This document shows positions 36,068-47,000 of a stretch of 64,000 bases of DNA, one piece after another. Location: positions 2,790,001 through 2,854,000 of the forward strand of contig NZ_KB907307.1 of NCBI RefSeq assembly GCF_000381925.1, read 5' to 3'. The notes beneath the pieces are model-generated. The model made no database searches. It had not been told where the DNA came from and worked only from the letters and a program-made list of their open reading frames with translations. How positions within the stretch are numbered: position 1 is the first letter of the stretch; every line of letters starts with the position of its first letter. The position numbers and the translations under genes were made by a program. Source of the stretch: Nocardia sp. BMG111209 (GTDB lineage: Bacteria > Actinomycetota > Actinomycetes > Mycobacteriales > Mycobacteriaceae).

Positions 36068-37357
36068 TCACACCGCCGCGGCGACGACGAGCCGTTCGAT
36101 CGCGTCGGCCGCCGCGCCGACTCCGTTCTCGGTGGCGGCTCGATCGCCGAGTTCGCGTGCCCGCGCGACGGATTCGGGTGACAGGGCACGAATCAGCGCC
36201 CGGTGCAGGCGATCCTCGGTCAGGCGCGGATACGGGAAATCGTCGCCGATGCCGAGTGCGGAAATCCGCCAGCCGTAGAAGAACTGGTCGCTGTGCACGC
36301 CGATCACGACCGCGGGCAGGCCCGCGCGCAGGACATCCTGGGTGTTGCCGCTGCCGCCGTGGTGGACGACCGCGCGGCAGCGCGGCAGCACGCGGTCGTA
36401 GTCGAACGATCGCACCAGGTACAGGTTTCCGTCGTACCCGGCGCCGTAGGGCAGCTCGTCGCCGCGCAAGGTGACCAGTGCCCGCGCGCCCAGTCGGCGG
36501 CACACCGCGGCGATCAGCGCGCAGCAGGCGGCCGGATCGAGCACCGGCATTCCGGTCATGCAGAAGTAGATCGGCGGTTCGCCGGCGTCCAGCCAGTCCA
36601 TGAGCGCCGGGTCGATCGCCTGTTCGCCCCAGGCGGCCCGCAACCGCTCGGGCATGATCGGCGCGCCGACCACGGTCGAACGGTCCGGCCAGTCCGCGGG
36701 TTTCGGGAGCAGGATCGGACTGACCATGTGCACCAACGGGATCGCGTCGTCACGCAGGCGCCGGAAGGGGTTGCGGGGGCCGCCGGGCAGGCCGTTCACT
36801 TCCCGCATCCGCCGGTCCACCCGGCGGTAGGCCAGGCCGTAGGCCGTCTCGAATCCGGCGTAGCTGGCCAGCCGCAGCCAGCGCGGCGACACCATGCGCT
36901 TCACCATGAACGACGACGGGAATTCACCGGTGCGCTCCAGCGGGTAGGGTAGGCAGCCGACCACGGTCTGACCGGTCTTCTCCCGGCGTTCCATCGCCCA
37001 CGGCAGCGTCGACGCGCAGGTCACGATCGCGTCCGCCGAATCACATGCGGCACTGAGGACTTCGTGGATCTGCTCGCCGCGTTCACCGGCGATGATCCGC
37101 ACCGTGTCGCGCATGATCTTCACGAACGGCAGCGTCTTGCCGGACGACAGCGCGCGTCTGGCGTCGGTGGTCTCCAGCAGTTCCGCGGAGTTGAACGGGA
37201 TGATGTGCGGTTGGAAACCCGCCCGCCGCACCACCTCCGCGTAGTTCTCGGTCGCGGTGATCGCCACCTCGTGCCCGCGGGAACGACATTCGTCGGCGAG
37301 GGCGAGATACGGCTGATGGTCACCGCGGGTTCCCGCCGTCAACAACGTGATTCGCAT
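36068..37357 (-). CDS. GT1-family (UGT/MGT-like) glycosyltransferase
   Basis: This 429-residue enzyme resembles glycosyltransferases of lipid glycosylation and macrolide resistance. The N-terminus RITLLTAGTRGDHQPYLALA is the sterol/lipid UGT pattern. The C-terminal donor site is VVHHGGSGNTQDVLRAGLP, followed by HSDQFFYGWR. It likely glycosylates the product of the adjacent synthase. ATG at 37357 has GGAGGA seven bases upstream. Confidence 0.87.
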   Translation of the reverse strand: MRITLLTAGTRGDHQPYLALADECRSRGHEVAITATENYAEVVRRAGFQPHIIPFNSAELLETTDARRALSSGKTLPFVKIMRDTVRIIAGERGEQIHEVLSAACDSADAIVTCASTLPWAMERREKTGQTVVGCLPYPLERTGEFPSSFMVKRMVSPRWLRLASYAGFETAYGLAYRRVDRRMREVNGLPGGPRNPFRRLRDDAIPLVHMVSPILLPKPADWPDRSTVVGAPIMPERLRAAWGEQAIDPALMDWLDAGEPPIYFCMTGMPVLDPAACCALIAAVCRRLGARALVTLRGDELPYGAGYDGNLYLVRSFDYDRVLPRCRAVVHHGGSGNTQDVLRAGLPAVVIGVHSDQFFYGWRISALGIGDDFPYPRLTEDRLHRALIRALSPESVARARELGDRAATENGVGAAADAIERLVVAAAV

Positions 37358-37371
37358 GGCTCGTCCTCCGA

Positions 37372-38457
37372 TTATGTTGCCTGGGCCGGCCGGGCCGACA
37401 TCTCGTCGAGGAAATCGAGGAGGTGCCCGAACACGTCCAGCGCCGCGCCCCGGCCGATGAAGGTGTCGAGATGGCCGTAGGACGGGATCTCGGTGTACCG
37501 GACCTCCACGCCGGGGGCGCGGGCCGCGAGTACGTCGCGGCACAGTCGATTCGAATCCAGCCACGCCTCGTTGCGGCTGCCGGACAGCAACAGGACCGGG
37601 CAGTCGATGCGGTCGGCGTGGTCGAGGGCGTTCTCGGGCAGATCGCGGTACCGCTCGTCGACGTCGTTCCAGCGGACCACGGCGTGCGCCAGCTCCATCT
37701 GCCGCAGATGCGGCAGCACCGCCAGCGGGATCGGGCCGAACAGGTCGGCGAGCCGGTCGTGGGTGCGGGGATGCAGATGATCGTGTTCGAACAGCCGGAC
37801 CCCCATGCCCCAGCCGTGGTGCACCATCCGGCAGGTCGGATCCGGGCAGTCGCCCTTGCGGGTGAGCGCGGCGTGCAGCAGCGTGCGCCGGGACCAGAGG
37901 CCGACCTTGCGAAAATCGGAATCGATGTGATGTACCCGCGAGGCCAGCAGTTCGCTGCCCAGCAGGACCCGCAACCGGACCGCGTTGCCGACCTTCGGGG
38001 TGAGGAATACGCCTTGTGCGACAACGCCGGCCAGGCCCGGCAGCCGTCCGGCGGTGAGGCTCAGCGCGAGCGCCAGGGCGCCGACACAGTGCGCGACGAC
38101 GAACAGCGGACGGTCGCCGATCCGGGCGCGGATCTGTGCCACGGCGTCCGGGATGTCGTAGAGCGCGACGTCGTCGAAGGTGTAGGGGTCGCCGAATTCG
38201 TTGTGGCGCAACCGGCTGCTGCCGCGCCAATCCAGCAGCCACGGTTCGTATCCGGCGTCGGCCAGTACGTCGGTGACGTTGCGGATCTCGGCCAGCGCGA
38301 ACATCTCCGAGGACACACCGTGCCCGTGGACGAGCAGGACGGCCGGGCCGTCGCCGCCGCGGCACCGGCGCAGCTCGAGTTCGAGACCGTCCGCCGTGCG
38401 GAACGGAATCAGCTCGGCGACGGGCGCTTTCGCGACGGCCGTGCGGTCGGGCGTCAT
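37372..38457 (-). CDS. Alpha/beta-hydrolase with cysteine at the nucleophile position
   Basis: This 361-residue alpha/beta-hydrolase has the oxyanion loop VLLVHGHGVSSEMF. The nucleophile elbow reads VVAHCVGALA: Cys124 stands where Ser is usual, as in PHA synthases and in hydrolase domains linked to GMC oxidases. The acid and base are plausible in DCPVLLLSGSRNEAW and PSYGHLDTF. It may transfer an acyl chain and need not hydrolyse one. The start overlaps the reductase stop (ATGA), so it is produced together with the synthase. Confidence 0.8.
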   Translation of the reverse strand: MTPDRTAVAKAPVAELIPFRTADGLELELRRCRGGDGPAVLLVHGHGVSSEMFALAEIRNVTDVLADAGYEPWLLDWRGSSRLRHNEFGDPYTFDDVALYDIPDAVAQIRARIGDRPLFVVAHCVGALALALSLTAGRLPGLAGVVAQGVFLTPKVGNAVRLRVLLGSELLASRVHHIDSDFRKVGLWSRRTLLHAALTRKGDCPDPTCRMVHHGWGMGVRLFEHDHLHPRTHDRLADLFGPIPLAVLPHLRQMELAHAVVRWNDVDERYRDLPENALDHADRIDCPVLLLSGSRNEAWLDSNRLCRDVLAARAPGVEVRYTEIPSYGHLDTFIGRGAALDVFGHLLDFLDEMSARPAQAT

Positions 38458-41057
38458 CGGCGGGGCTCCTTGCGGGTGAGGGCGCGGCGCAGATCCAGCA
38501 GGTCGATGCCGGCCCGCAGCAGCGGTTCCATCAGGCCCTTGCCGAGCTGACCACCGAACCAGCTGAGCCACAACAGTTTCGCGAGTCGCTGTTGCCGCTC
38601 GGGTAGGCGCGGATCGACGCGGATACCCTCGATCTGATCGGCGAGGTAGGTGTCCGTCGGCACGGCGACCCGGCCGGTGTAGGCGGCTTCCGTTGCGGGC
38701 GTGTCGATCTCGATGTCGAGAGTGCCGAGCTGGCGGACCGGGCCGCGGCCGGCGACGGCGAACTTGTGGCCGCGCAGGTGATATCGGCCGGGCGGATCAC
38801 CGAGTACGAGTTCGTACCGCATCAGCGGATGACGTAGCTCGTGGCGCAACGGGATACCCTCGTGCGGCCGTACCGTCGCGTGGCCGGTCACCGGTAGCGG
38901 TCCGTTGTGCAGTGCGGCACAGTCGATTTCGCCGGTGATGTCGACGGTGCGAGCGGTGACCAGTTGGGCGGAGTTCGCGATCGAGAGCGTCAGCCGCAGC
39001 GTGCAGGGGTATTCGGTGGTCTCCCCCGCCGGGGTCACCCGGCCCGTCAGGGTTTCCCGGAATTGCAGGTACGGGGTTTCCGCGGGACCGGCCACGGCGG
39101 CCAGCGCGGCCGACATGCGCCCGCGCGCTTGCGGACCGGTGGCCGGTGCCGGGATTCCCCGGGCGGCGGCGAAGGCGGCGGTGCGGGTGGTCGCGGCGGG
39201 TGGGGCGGTCATCATGGCGGCGAGTTGGCGGCGGGCGACGCGGCTCTGCAGGACCTGTGCGAGTGGTTCCAGTTCGGAGAGTGCCTGGTCGCGAATGGCT
39301 TTGACCACGTCGCCGCACCATTGTTCCCAGTGCTGGACGCGAACGCCCATGCCGCCCAGCGTGGTTTCGGCGATCAGGCGTTCGAGCGACATCGGTTCGC
39401 CGGTGAGGTGGTACGTCTGTCCCCAGGCGGACGGGGTGAGGACGATCTCCGTGATCATCCGGCCGACCCAGTCGACCGGCGCCGCGTTCAGGTAGCGGAA
39501 TCCCGGGGCGGTGCGGAAACGCAGCAGGGCCGCGGCGATTCCGGCGTTCAGGTCGCGCGGGTTGTGCGCGCCGGTCTCGGGATGGCTGCCGATCCCGCCC
39601 GGCCGCAACATGGTCACCGTCAGGCCGTGATCGCGGGCTCGGCGCAGTGCCGTCTCGGCGGCCCACTTGGAGCGGTCGTAGCCGACGGTCAGCCGAGTGA
39701 CATCGGCGATGGGATCGTCCTCGCCGAGCGTGGGGGCGTCGGAGCCGTTGAACACCGCGAGCGAGGACACGTGGTGCACCGGTTTCGGACGTCCGGCGCA
39801 GGCCAGTTCGGCGAGGTTCAGCGGGCCGTGGACGTTGGTGCGGCGCAGTGAGGGGTAACCTCGCAGGAAGTCCACCGCCGCTGCGACGTTCACGATCGAA
39901 TCCGCTTCCGCGGCAAGGATTTCCCAGCGCTGCTCGGGCAATCCCAGCCGTGGCGCGCGCAGATCGCCCGCGACCGCCGTCACCCGCCGCGCGACCTCCC
40001 GCGACCACGGAAGCGCGAAACCGCGTACGGCCTGCTCCAGGCGCGTCGCGGCGGCCGCATCGTCGGCTGCCCGCACCAGGCACACCACGTGAGCGTCGCT
40101 GTGCCGCAACAGATCCAGCAGCACGTGACTGCCGAGGAAGCCGGTCGCGCCTGTGAGCAGAATATACTGGGGGGCAATCATTTCCGGTCGGGCTACCAGC
40201 GGGAGCCGATCGGCCGCCGCGAGATCCTCGAATATCAGGGCGATCTCGTCGGGATCCGGGTGTGCGCTGGTGGTGGTGATTCTGCCGGTGGCGGCCGCAC
40301 CGATGGCGGCGGCCGCGCCTGCGATGGCTGCCGTGCTGGTGGCCGCGTCCCTGCCCGCGATGACATCCGTTGCGACAGCGGTAGTACCGCCGGCAATGAC
40401 GTCCGTACCGGTGGCGGCATTGTTGCCAGCGATGGCGTCCGTGCCGATGGTGGAGCCCTTGTCGACAATGGCGTCTGTGCTGGTGGAGGTGATCGGTCGG
40501 GCAGCCGTGACCGGAGTCGGGGCGGCGCTGGTGTCCGCCGAGACCGGGACGCTGCCGTTCGGTTCGGGATCCGCTGATCGCGAGACGGGTTCGTCGGCGG
40601 AATCGGCGCGGTCGGTGAGCGAGCGGCGGGCCAGGCGGAGGGGGCGGGCGTCGAAGAAGACCGTGTCCAGGTCCAGGTCCACGTGCAGTTCGCGTGATAC
40701 TGCGGCGACGAATTCTACTGCGGCCACGGAGGTTCCGCCGCCGTCGAAGAAATCGGTATCGGCGTCGATGGGTGCGGGGGTGAATCGGTTGGCTATGGCG
40801 GTGATCGCTGCGGCCAGAGCGGTGGCGTCCGTGTGCGAGGGCCTGTCGCCGGCGCTTACGGGTGCGGCTGGTGGGGCGGTGGGTGGCGGGGCGGTATTCG
40901 GTTGTGCGGGTGCGGTGTTGATTGTTTCGAGGGGTGCTCGGTCGCCGGTGCGGGCCAGCAGGGCGGCGACGTCGAGGCTGGGGGTGGCCGTGTCGAAGGA
41001 CTCGCCCCGTCTGCGGCGGTCGACCGAGGGGTTGCGGACGGGGTTCGGGTCGGTCAT
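38454..41057 (-). CDS. ACP-thioester reductase protein with C-terminal beta-rich domain
   Basis: This 867-residue protein has, in order: an acyl-carrier domain (about 75-155) with the phosphopantetheine serine Ser110 in FFDGGGTSVAAVEF; a low-complexity linker (about 190-255) of repeats such as TDAIAGNNAAT and TDVIAGGTTAV; an NAD(P)H-dependent thioester-reductase domain (about 290-640) with LLTGATGFLGSHVLL and Tyr460/Lys464 in YDRSKWAAE; and a C-terminal domain resembling lipocalin-like modules found with GMC oxidoreductases. R domains release ACP-bound acyl chains as aldehydes or alcohols. It overlaps the synthase gene by 4 bp, so it is the likely off-loading partner. Confidence 0.82.
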   Translation of the reverse strand: MTDPNPVRNPSVDRRRRGESFDTATPSLDVAALLARTGDRAPLETINTAPAQPNTAPPPTAPPAAPVSAGDRPSHTDATALAAAITAIANRFTPAPIDADTDFFDGGGTSVAAVEFVAAVSRELHVDLDLDTVFFDARPLRLARRSLTDRADSADEPVSRSADPEPNGSVPVSADTSAAPTPVTAARPITSTSTDAIVDKGSTIGTDAIAGNNAATGTDVIAGGTTAVATDVIAGRDAATSTAAIAGAAAAIGAAATGRITTTSAHPDPDEIALIFEDLAAADRLPLVARPEMIAPQYILLTGATGFLGSHVLLDLLRHSDAHVVCLVRAADDAAAATRLEQAVRGFALPWSREVARRVTAVAGDLRAPRLGLPEQRWEILAAEADSIVNVAAAVDFLRGYPSLRRTNVHGPLNLAELACAGRPKPVHHVSSLAVFNGSDAPTLGEDDPIADVTRLTVGYDRSKWAAETALRRARDHGLTVTMLRPGGIGSHPETGAHNPRDLNAGIAAALLRFRTAPGFRYLNAAPVDWVGRMITEIVLTPSAWGQTYHLTGEPMSLERLIAETTLGGMGVRVQHWEQWCGDVVKAIRDQALSELEPLAQVLQSRVARRQLAAMMTAPPAATTRTAAFAAARGIPAPATGPQARGRMSAALAAVAGPAETPYLQFRETLTGRVTPAGETTEYPCTLRLTLSIANSAQLVTARTVDITGEIDCAALHNGPLPVTGHATVRPHEGIPLRHELRHPLMRYELVLGDPPGRYHLRGHKFAVAGRGPVRQLGTLDIEIDTPATEAAYTGRVAVPTDTYLADQIEGIRVDPRLPERQQRLAKLLWLSWFGGQLGKGLMEPLLRAGIDLLDLRRALTRKEPRR

Positions 41058-44000
41058 CGGAGGGGCTCCGGGGCGACGTTGTGCGGAGTTTGTTGTTCGT
41101 CGGGGTCCGGGGGGCCGCTGGGGGTGGGGGCGGGGGTTGCCCAGGATCGGTACCGGCGCAGGTGGTCCGGGGTGGTGGTGATCGTTACGGGGTGGGCGTC
41201 GGTGAGCGTGGCGCCGAGGTTCGCGGCCAGGCGGCGGGCCGGTTCGTTGCGGGGGGTGTGGTCGACTGTTATGCGGATTGTGGTGCAGTTCAGGGCTTCT
41301 GCTCGGTCGGCGAGCCAGGTGAGCAGGCGTTCCTCTACGCCTCGGGACAGGACGCGGCAGCTGAGGTGCCAGGCTCGTAGGTGCAGGGTGTCTTCGCTGG
41401 GGTCCAGGGTCAGGACCGAGATCAGGCCGTAGTCGCCGAAACGGTCTCGGGCGGTGGCGGTCCAGATCTCACCGGCCTCGAAGGCGGTGTCCGGGTTGTT
41501 CGTCAGGGTGAACTGGTTGGTGCGGCGCGTCAGTTGGCGGGCTCGTTCGGTGGTGTCCGGGGTCAGCGGGGTCACGTCCACGGTCAGGTTCAGGCCGGCC
41601 AGGAATTCGGCGAATTCGGTTGCGGCTCGGGCTCGGTCGCGGGCCTGCTCCTGGTGGTAGTAATCGGCTCGGTGCCGGTCCTCGGTGGTGGTGGCGAACG
41701 GGACCATGGGCCAGAGGCGGTGCAGGAATGCGTCCAGTTCGGGGGCGGGTGGGCAGGTTACGGTGAGGACCTCGGGTAGGGCCGCTCGCATCCGGGCCAC
41801 CTCGACGGGGTTGTCGTCCAGGTAGCAGAAGGTGTCCAGGCCGAGGTTCAGGGTGGCGGCGGCTTGTTCGAGGCGGTCGGGCTTGGCTGCCCAGCCGGTC
41901 GACACGAGTGCGAAATGCTCGCTGTGGATGGGACTTTCGGGGCGGTCGAGGATCGTGCGGACGGTGTCCTCGTCGTTGTTGGTGAGCAGGACCAGCAGGG
42001 TGCCGGCGGCTCGCCAGTGCAGCAGGCGGCGGGCCAGTTCGCGGCGGGGGGCGTCGAATTCGACTGCGTGCGGGCCGATCTCGCCGGCGGTGCCGGTCCA
42101 GAGGGTGTCGTCGCCGTCCACGGCGACGACCTTCGGTGGGGTGTCGCCGATCGCGCGGACGGTGTCCGCGAGGGTCAGGGCGATCGCGGCCTGGAATTCG
42201 GGGGTGAACGGCAAGTGGGCGAGGATGTCGCTGCGCTCGTCGAAGGGGTCGGATACCGGGTGGCGGTCGTGCCACCGGTCGGCCGTCACCAGTGCCACGC
42301 CGGGGATGTCGCGCAGGCGCTCGGTGATGCGGTGTTCCCAATCACGCAGGCGGTCTTCGGGATTCGCGGCGGGGAGGAGGCCGACGATCACGGGGCGGTG
42401 GGTGCGTTCGGTCACCGCCCGGACGGCGGCGGGGTAGTCGGCGGCCAGTTCGGTCAGTTGTTCGTCGGTGAGGGTGCCGAAACGTTGCAGGTCGGCGGCG
42501 CGCAACAGGATCACGGCGAGGTCGGTGGACGGCTGGGCGAAGATGCCGGACGGGTCGCGCAGGCAGGCCAGCACGTGGTGGTAGGGCGCCTCGGCGACGG
42601 TGATCGGGTCGGTGTCGTCGGCGGCGGCGCGCAGGAGTTCCGGGATGCGGCCGGTGGCGAAGGTGGCGGCCAGACCGACGTGCAGCCCCGGAACGTGTTG
42701 CGGGGCTTCGGGTCCGGTGAGGGCGGGGACGGTGGGGTCGGCGACCGCGGCCGCGACGGCGGCCAGGTATTGCGTGCCGAAGGCCGTGCAGGTGTCCGCG
42801 TCGATGATGTCGCTGTTGTAGAGGAACCAGATCCGGCCGGTGTCGGGCAGCACCGCGACCATCAGGTCGAGGTCCGAATAGCCGGTGCCCACCGGGAGGA
42901 TCTCCGCGGCGCCCGCCGGTGCGTCGGTGCGCAGGTAGTTGAAGTACACCTCGATCAGGGGGGCGTCGTCGCGGTGCAGTCCCGCCGCGGCCAGCGCCGC
43001 GAGAGCGTCGCCGAATCCGGCGCCGGGGGCCAGCAGGCGGCGCAGCCGGTCGCCGGTGCGGTGCAGCACGTCCGAGATCAGGTCGCCGGGGTCGACGGCG
43101 GCCGGGAAGGGTACGGGGACACCGAAATAGCCCACCGCGTCGCGGGTGTCGGTGTGCATCCGGGTGTCGACGGGGACGGCGAGCGCGAATCGGTGCGCGG
43201 CCTGGCGGCGGGCCAGCAGGATCGACAGCACGCCGAGGAACAGTGCGGCGGGGGTGATTCCGAGGTCGCGGGACCGTTCCGCGACGCGGTCCGTCAGGCC
43301 CGCGGGCAGTTCGAGCAGCGCCTCGCCGGCGCGAAAGCTGCGGTGTTCCGGACGTGGTGCGGCCCAAGTCAATTCGAGTCGGCGGGCGTCGGCGAACGCG
43401 GTGTGCCGGTCGGCGCGGGCGGGGTCGGCGGTGTCCTCGCGGGCCGCCTGCGCGGCGACCAGGCGGTGCAGATCGCGGTTGGTGACGGTGTCGTCGAGCC
43501 GGTGGCCGGAGAGGTCGGCGGCCAGTTCGCCGGCCACCTGCAACATCGATCGGACGTCGCTCATGCTGTGATGAGCACCGAAAATGAGTGTGCGGCGGTC
43601 TCTTCCGCCGTCGATCAGTTCGAATCGCCACAGCGGCGCCACCGCCGGATCGAAGGGCCGCGCCATGAGTTCGGCGAAGTGCTGCCGTACCGCGGTGTCG
43701 TCGGCGGCGTCGAGTTCGGACCAGTGCAGTAGTGCGCCACCGGGTTCGCGGTGGATCCGCAGCACCCGGCCGTGCTCCTCGTCGGGGCGGATCGCGGTGC
43801 GCAACGCCGCGTGCCGGGCGGCGAGGCGCGACAGCGCGGCCTCCAGTTCGGGCCGGGTGACCGGATCCGGCAGGCGCAGTGCGATACCGCCGGTCTGTGC
43901 GGCGGCGGGGATGCCGAGTTGTCCGGTGCGCAGCAGGCGCATCATGTCCCGGGTTACCGGGAGCGTTTCGACCTCGGGTACGGGTGTCGCCGTCGCGGCC

Positions 44001-47000
44001 GGTTCGGCGCCGGGGCCGGTGCGGAGCAGCGCGTTCACCAGGAATACGGCGAGATCGGCCGGATTCTGTTCGGCGAGAATCGTTCCCAGCGGGACCGAGA
44101 TGCCGGTGTGTTCCCGGACCTTGTTGCGCAGTTCCACCGCCATCAGCGAATCCAGGCCGAGGTGCTGGAAGCTCTGCTCGGCGGCGACCGCCTCGGTGTC
44201 GGTGTGGCCGAGCACCTCTCCGGTCCATTCGGCCACCGCCCGCACGGTCAGGGTGATCGCGCGGTCGCGGCCCGCGCTGCGCAGTCGCTGCGCGAAGCCG
44301 GAGGCGGCCGCCTCGCCCGCGGCGCGTTCGGCGACCGCGCGACGCGGCGCGCGGCGTACCAGGCCGCGCAGCAGCGGCGGTACGTCCGCGGCCCGGCGCA
44401 GCGCGGCCGGATCGAGCAGCAGCGGGACCAGCCGGGTTTCGTCACTGCGCAGTGCGGCGTCGAAGCACGCCATCCCCTCTGCGACCGTGAAGGCGCGCAC
44501 GCCGGCGCGGGCGATGCGCCGGATGTCGGCCTGCGCCATGACATCCAGCATGTCGACCTCCCACGCACCCCACGCCAGCGACTGCGCCGGGAGGCCGCGC
44601 GCGGCGCGGTGCGCGGCGAGGGCGTCGAGGTAGGTGTTGGCGGCTGCGTAGTTCGCCTGCCCGGGGGTACCGAACAGGCCGCCGGCCGCGGAGAACAACA
44701 CGAACAGCGACAGGTCGCGGTCGGCGGTGAGCTCGTGCAGATGGTGGGCCGCATCGACTTTCGGTCGCAGCGCGGCATCGAGCTGGTCGGAGGTGAGCGC
44801 GCCGAGGGTGGCGTCGTCGAGTACGCACGCCGCGTGCACCACCCCGGTCAGCGGTACGCCGTCGAGCAGTTCCGCCAGGGCCACGCGGTCGCCGACATCG
44901 CAGGGCGCGAACCGGATCCGCGCGCCGCGACCCTCCAGATCGGCGCGCAGGGCGGCGGCGTCGGGGCCGCGCTCGCCGCGGCGGCTGACCAGCAGCAGAT
45001 CCCGGACGCCGTGGGCCGCCACCAGGTGCCGGGCCAGTTCGGAACCGAGCCGGCCGGGCGCGCCGGTGATCAGTACGGTGCCGGTCGAGAGTTCCGGTCG
45101 CGCCACGATATTCGCGGCGGCGCGGACCAGGCGCGGGACGAAGCAGGCGCCGTCGCGGACGGCCACCTGTCCCTCGCCGGTGGCCAGCACCGCGGCGAAA
45201 TCCACGACGGGATCGGCGGTGTCGATCAGGACGAGCCGTCCCGGATTCTCGGAACGGGCCGAGCGCACCAGACCCCACACGGCCGCACCGGCCAGGCCGG
45301 TGACATCCTCGCCGGGTAGTCCCACCGCAGCCCGGGTCCGCACGATCACCGTCGATGCGTCGAATCGGTTGTCGGACAAGATCTCCTGGAGCTCGCGCAG
45401 GATCCGGCCGGTGATCTCGTGGACCTCCGCCGGGGTATCACCGTCGGGGACGGTGAGCACGACCGCGGTCGCGCCGGGGACCGGTCCGGCACCGGGCTCC
45501 CGGTCCGACCACACCAGCGGCTGTTGTGGCGCCGGCAGCGGGCGGCGTTCCCACTCCAGCCGGTACAGGCGGCGGAAGGCGGGGGCCAGCGCACCGAGCT
45601 CCCACCGGTCGGCGGCGACCGGGCGCGACAGCACCGCGGCGGCCGAGAAGACCGGCCGCCCGGCCGAATCCGTCGCGAGCACCGCCACGGCGTCGGCGCC
45701 GGACCGGGTCAGGCGCACGCGCAGCGCGGTGGCGCCGGAGGCCCACAGCACCACATCCGTCCACACGAAGGGCAGCAGCGCGCTGTCGCCGCCGTCGGCG
45801 AGCACCTCGGTACCGTGCAGTGCGGCGTCGAGCAGGGCCGGGTGGATGCCGAAGCGCGCGGCGTCGCCGTGTGCGGGTTCGGGCAGCGCGATCTCGGCGA
45901 AGATCTCGTCGCCGCGGTGCCAGAGCGCGCGGACCCCGCGGAACGACGGGCCGTACCGGTGGCCCCGGGCCGCCAGTCTCGCGTACAGGTCGCCGGCCTC
46001 GGCCGGTACCGCGCCCGGCGGCGGCCACACGGTCCAGTCCTGCTGGGCCGGAACATCTTCCGGCTCCTCGGCGAGCACACCGTCGGCGTGCAGGGTCCAT
46101 TCGGCCGACGGGTCCTGCTCGTCGCGGGCGAACATCCGCACCGGGCGGCACCGGTCGGCGCCCACACCACCGACGACCACCTGGATCTGCAACGCCGAGC
46201 GTTCGAGGAGCAGTAGCGCCTCCCGCAGGACCAGTTCGCGCACCGCCGGGGTGCCGACCTCGTCCCCGGCCCGGACGGCCAGTTCGATCAGTGCCGCACC
46301 GGGAACCGGTACCGCGTTCGCTCCCGCGTGATCGGCCAGCCACGGTTGCTGTTGCCGCGACAGCCGGCCGGTCAGGGTCACTCCCCCCGAATCAGGTTGG
46401 GGTACGACGGCACCGATGATCGGATGGGTGATGTCGTGCAGCCCCAGGGTCGCGCCGCCGCGGTGCACCGAATCGGTCCAGAACCGCTTCTCGTCGAAGG
46501 CGTAGGTGGGCAGATCCACCCGGCCCCGCTCGGGAACCAGTGCCGCCCAGTCCAGTTCGTGCCCGGCGGCGTGCAGTTCGGCCTGTGCGCGGGCCAGGCA
46601 GGCGGGCCCGTTCTCGTCGCGCACCAGGGAGGTGACGGAGACGACATCGCGGCCCGTCTCCTCCGCGACCGTGCGGACCGCCAGGCTCAGCGAGGGATGC
46701 ACGCCGAGTTCGACGAAATACCGGAACCCGTCGGCGATCATCCGTTCGATCGTGGGGGCGAAGCGGACGGTGTCGCGGGTGTTGCGGTACCAGTAGTCCG
46801 GCCCGATCGGCTGTGCGCCGACCGGCTCCCCCGTCACCGTCGAATACCACAGGGTCGCAGGCGTTTCCCCGCGCAGCCCGGTGAGTTCGGCCGTCAGCGG
46901 TTCGCGGATGGTCTCGATCAGCCGGCAGTGCCCGGCGAAACCCGGTCCGGCCGGGCCCATCCGGGTGTAGACGCCGCGGCGGTCCATCGCCGCGAGCAAC

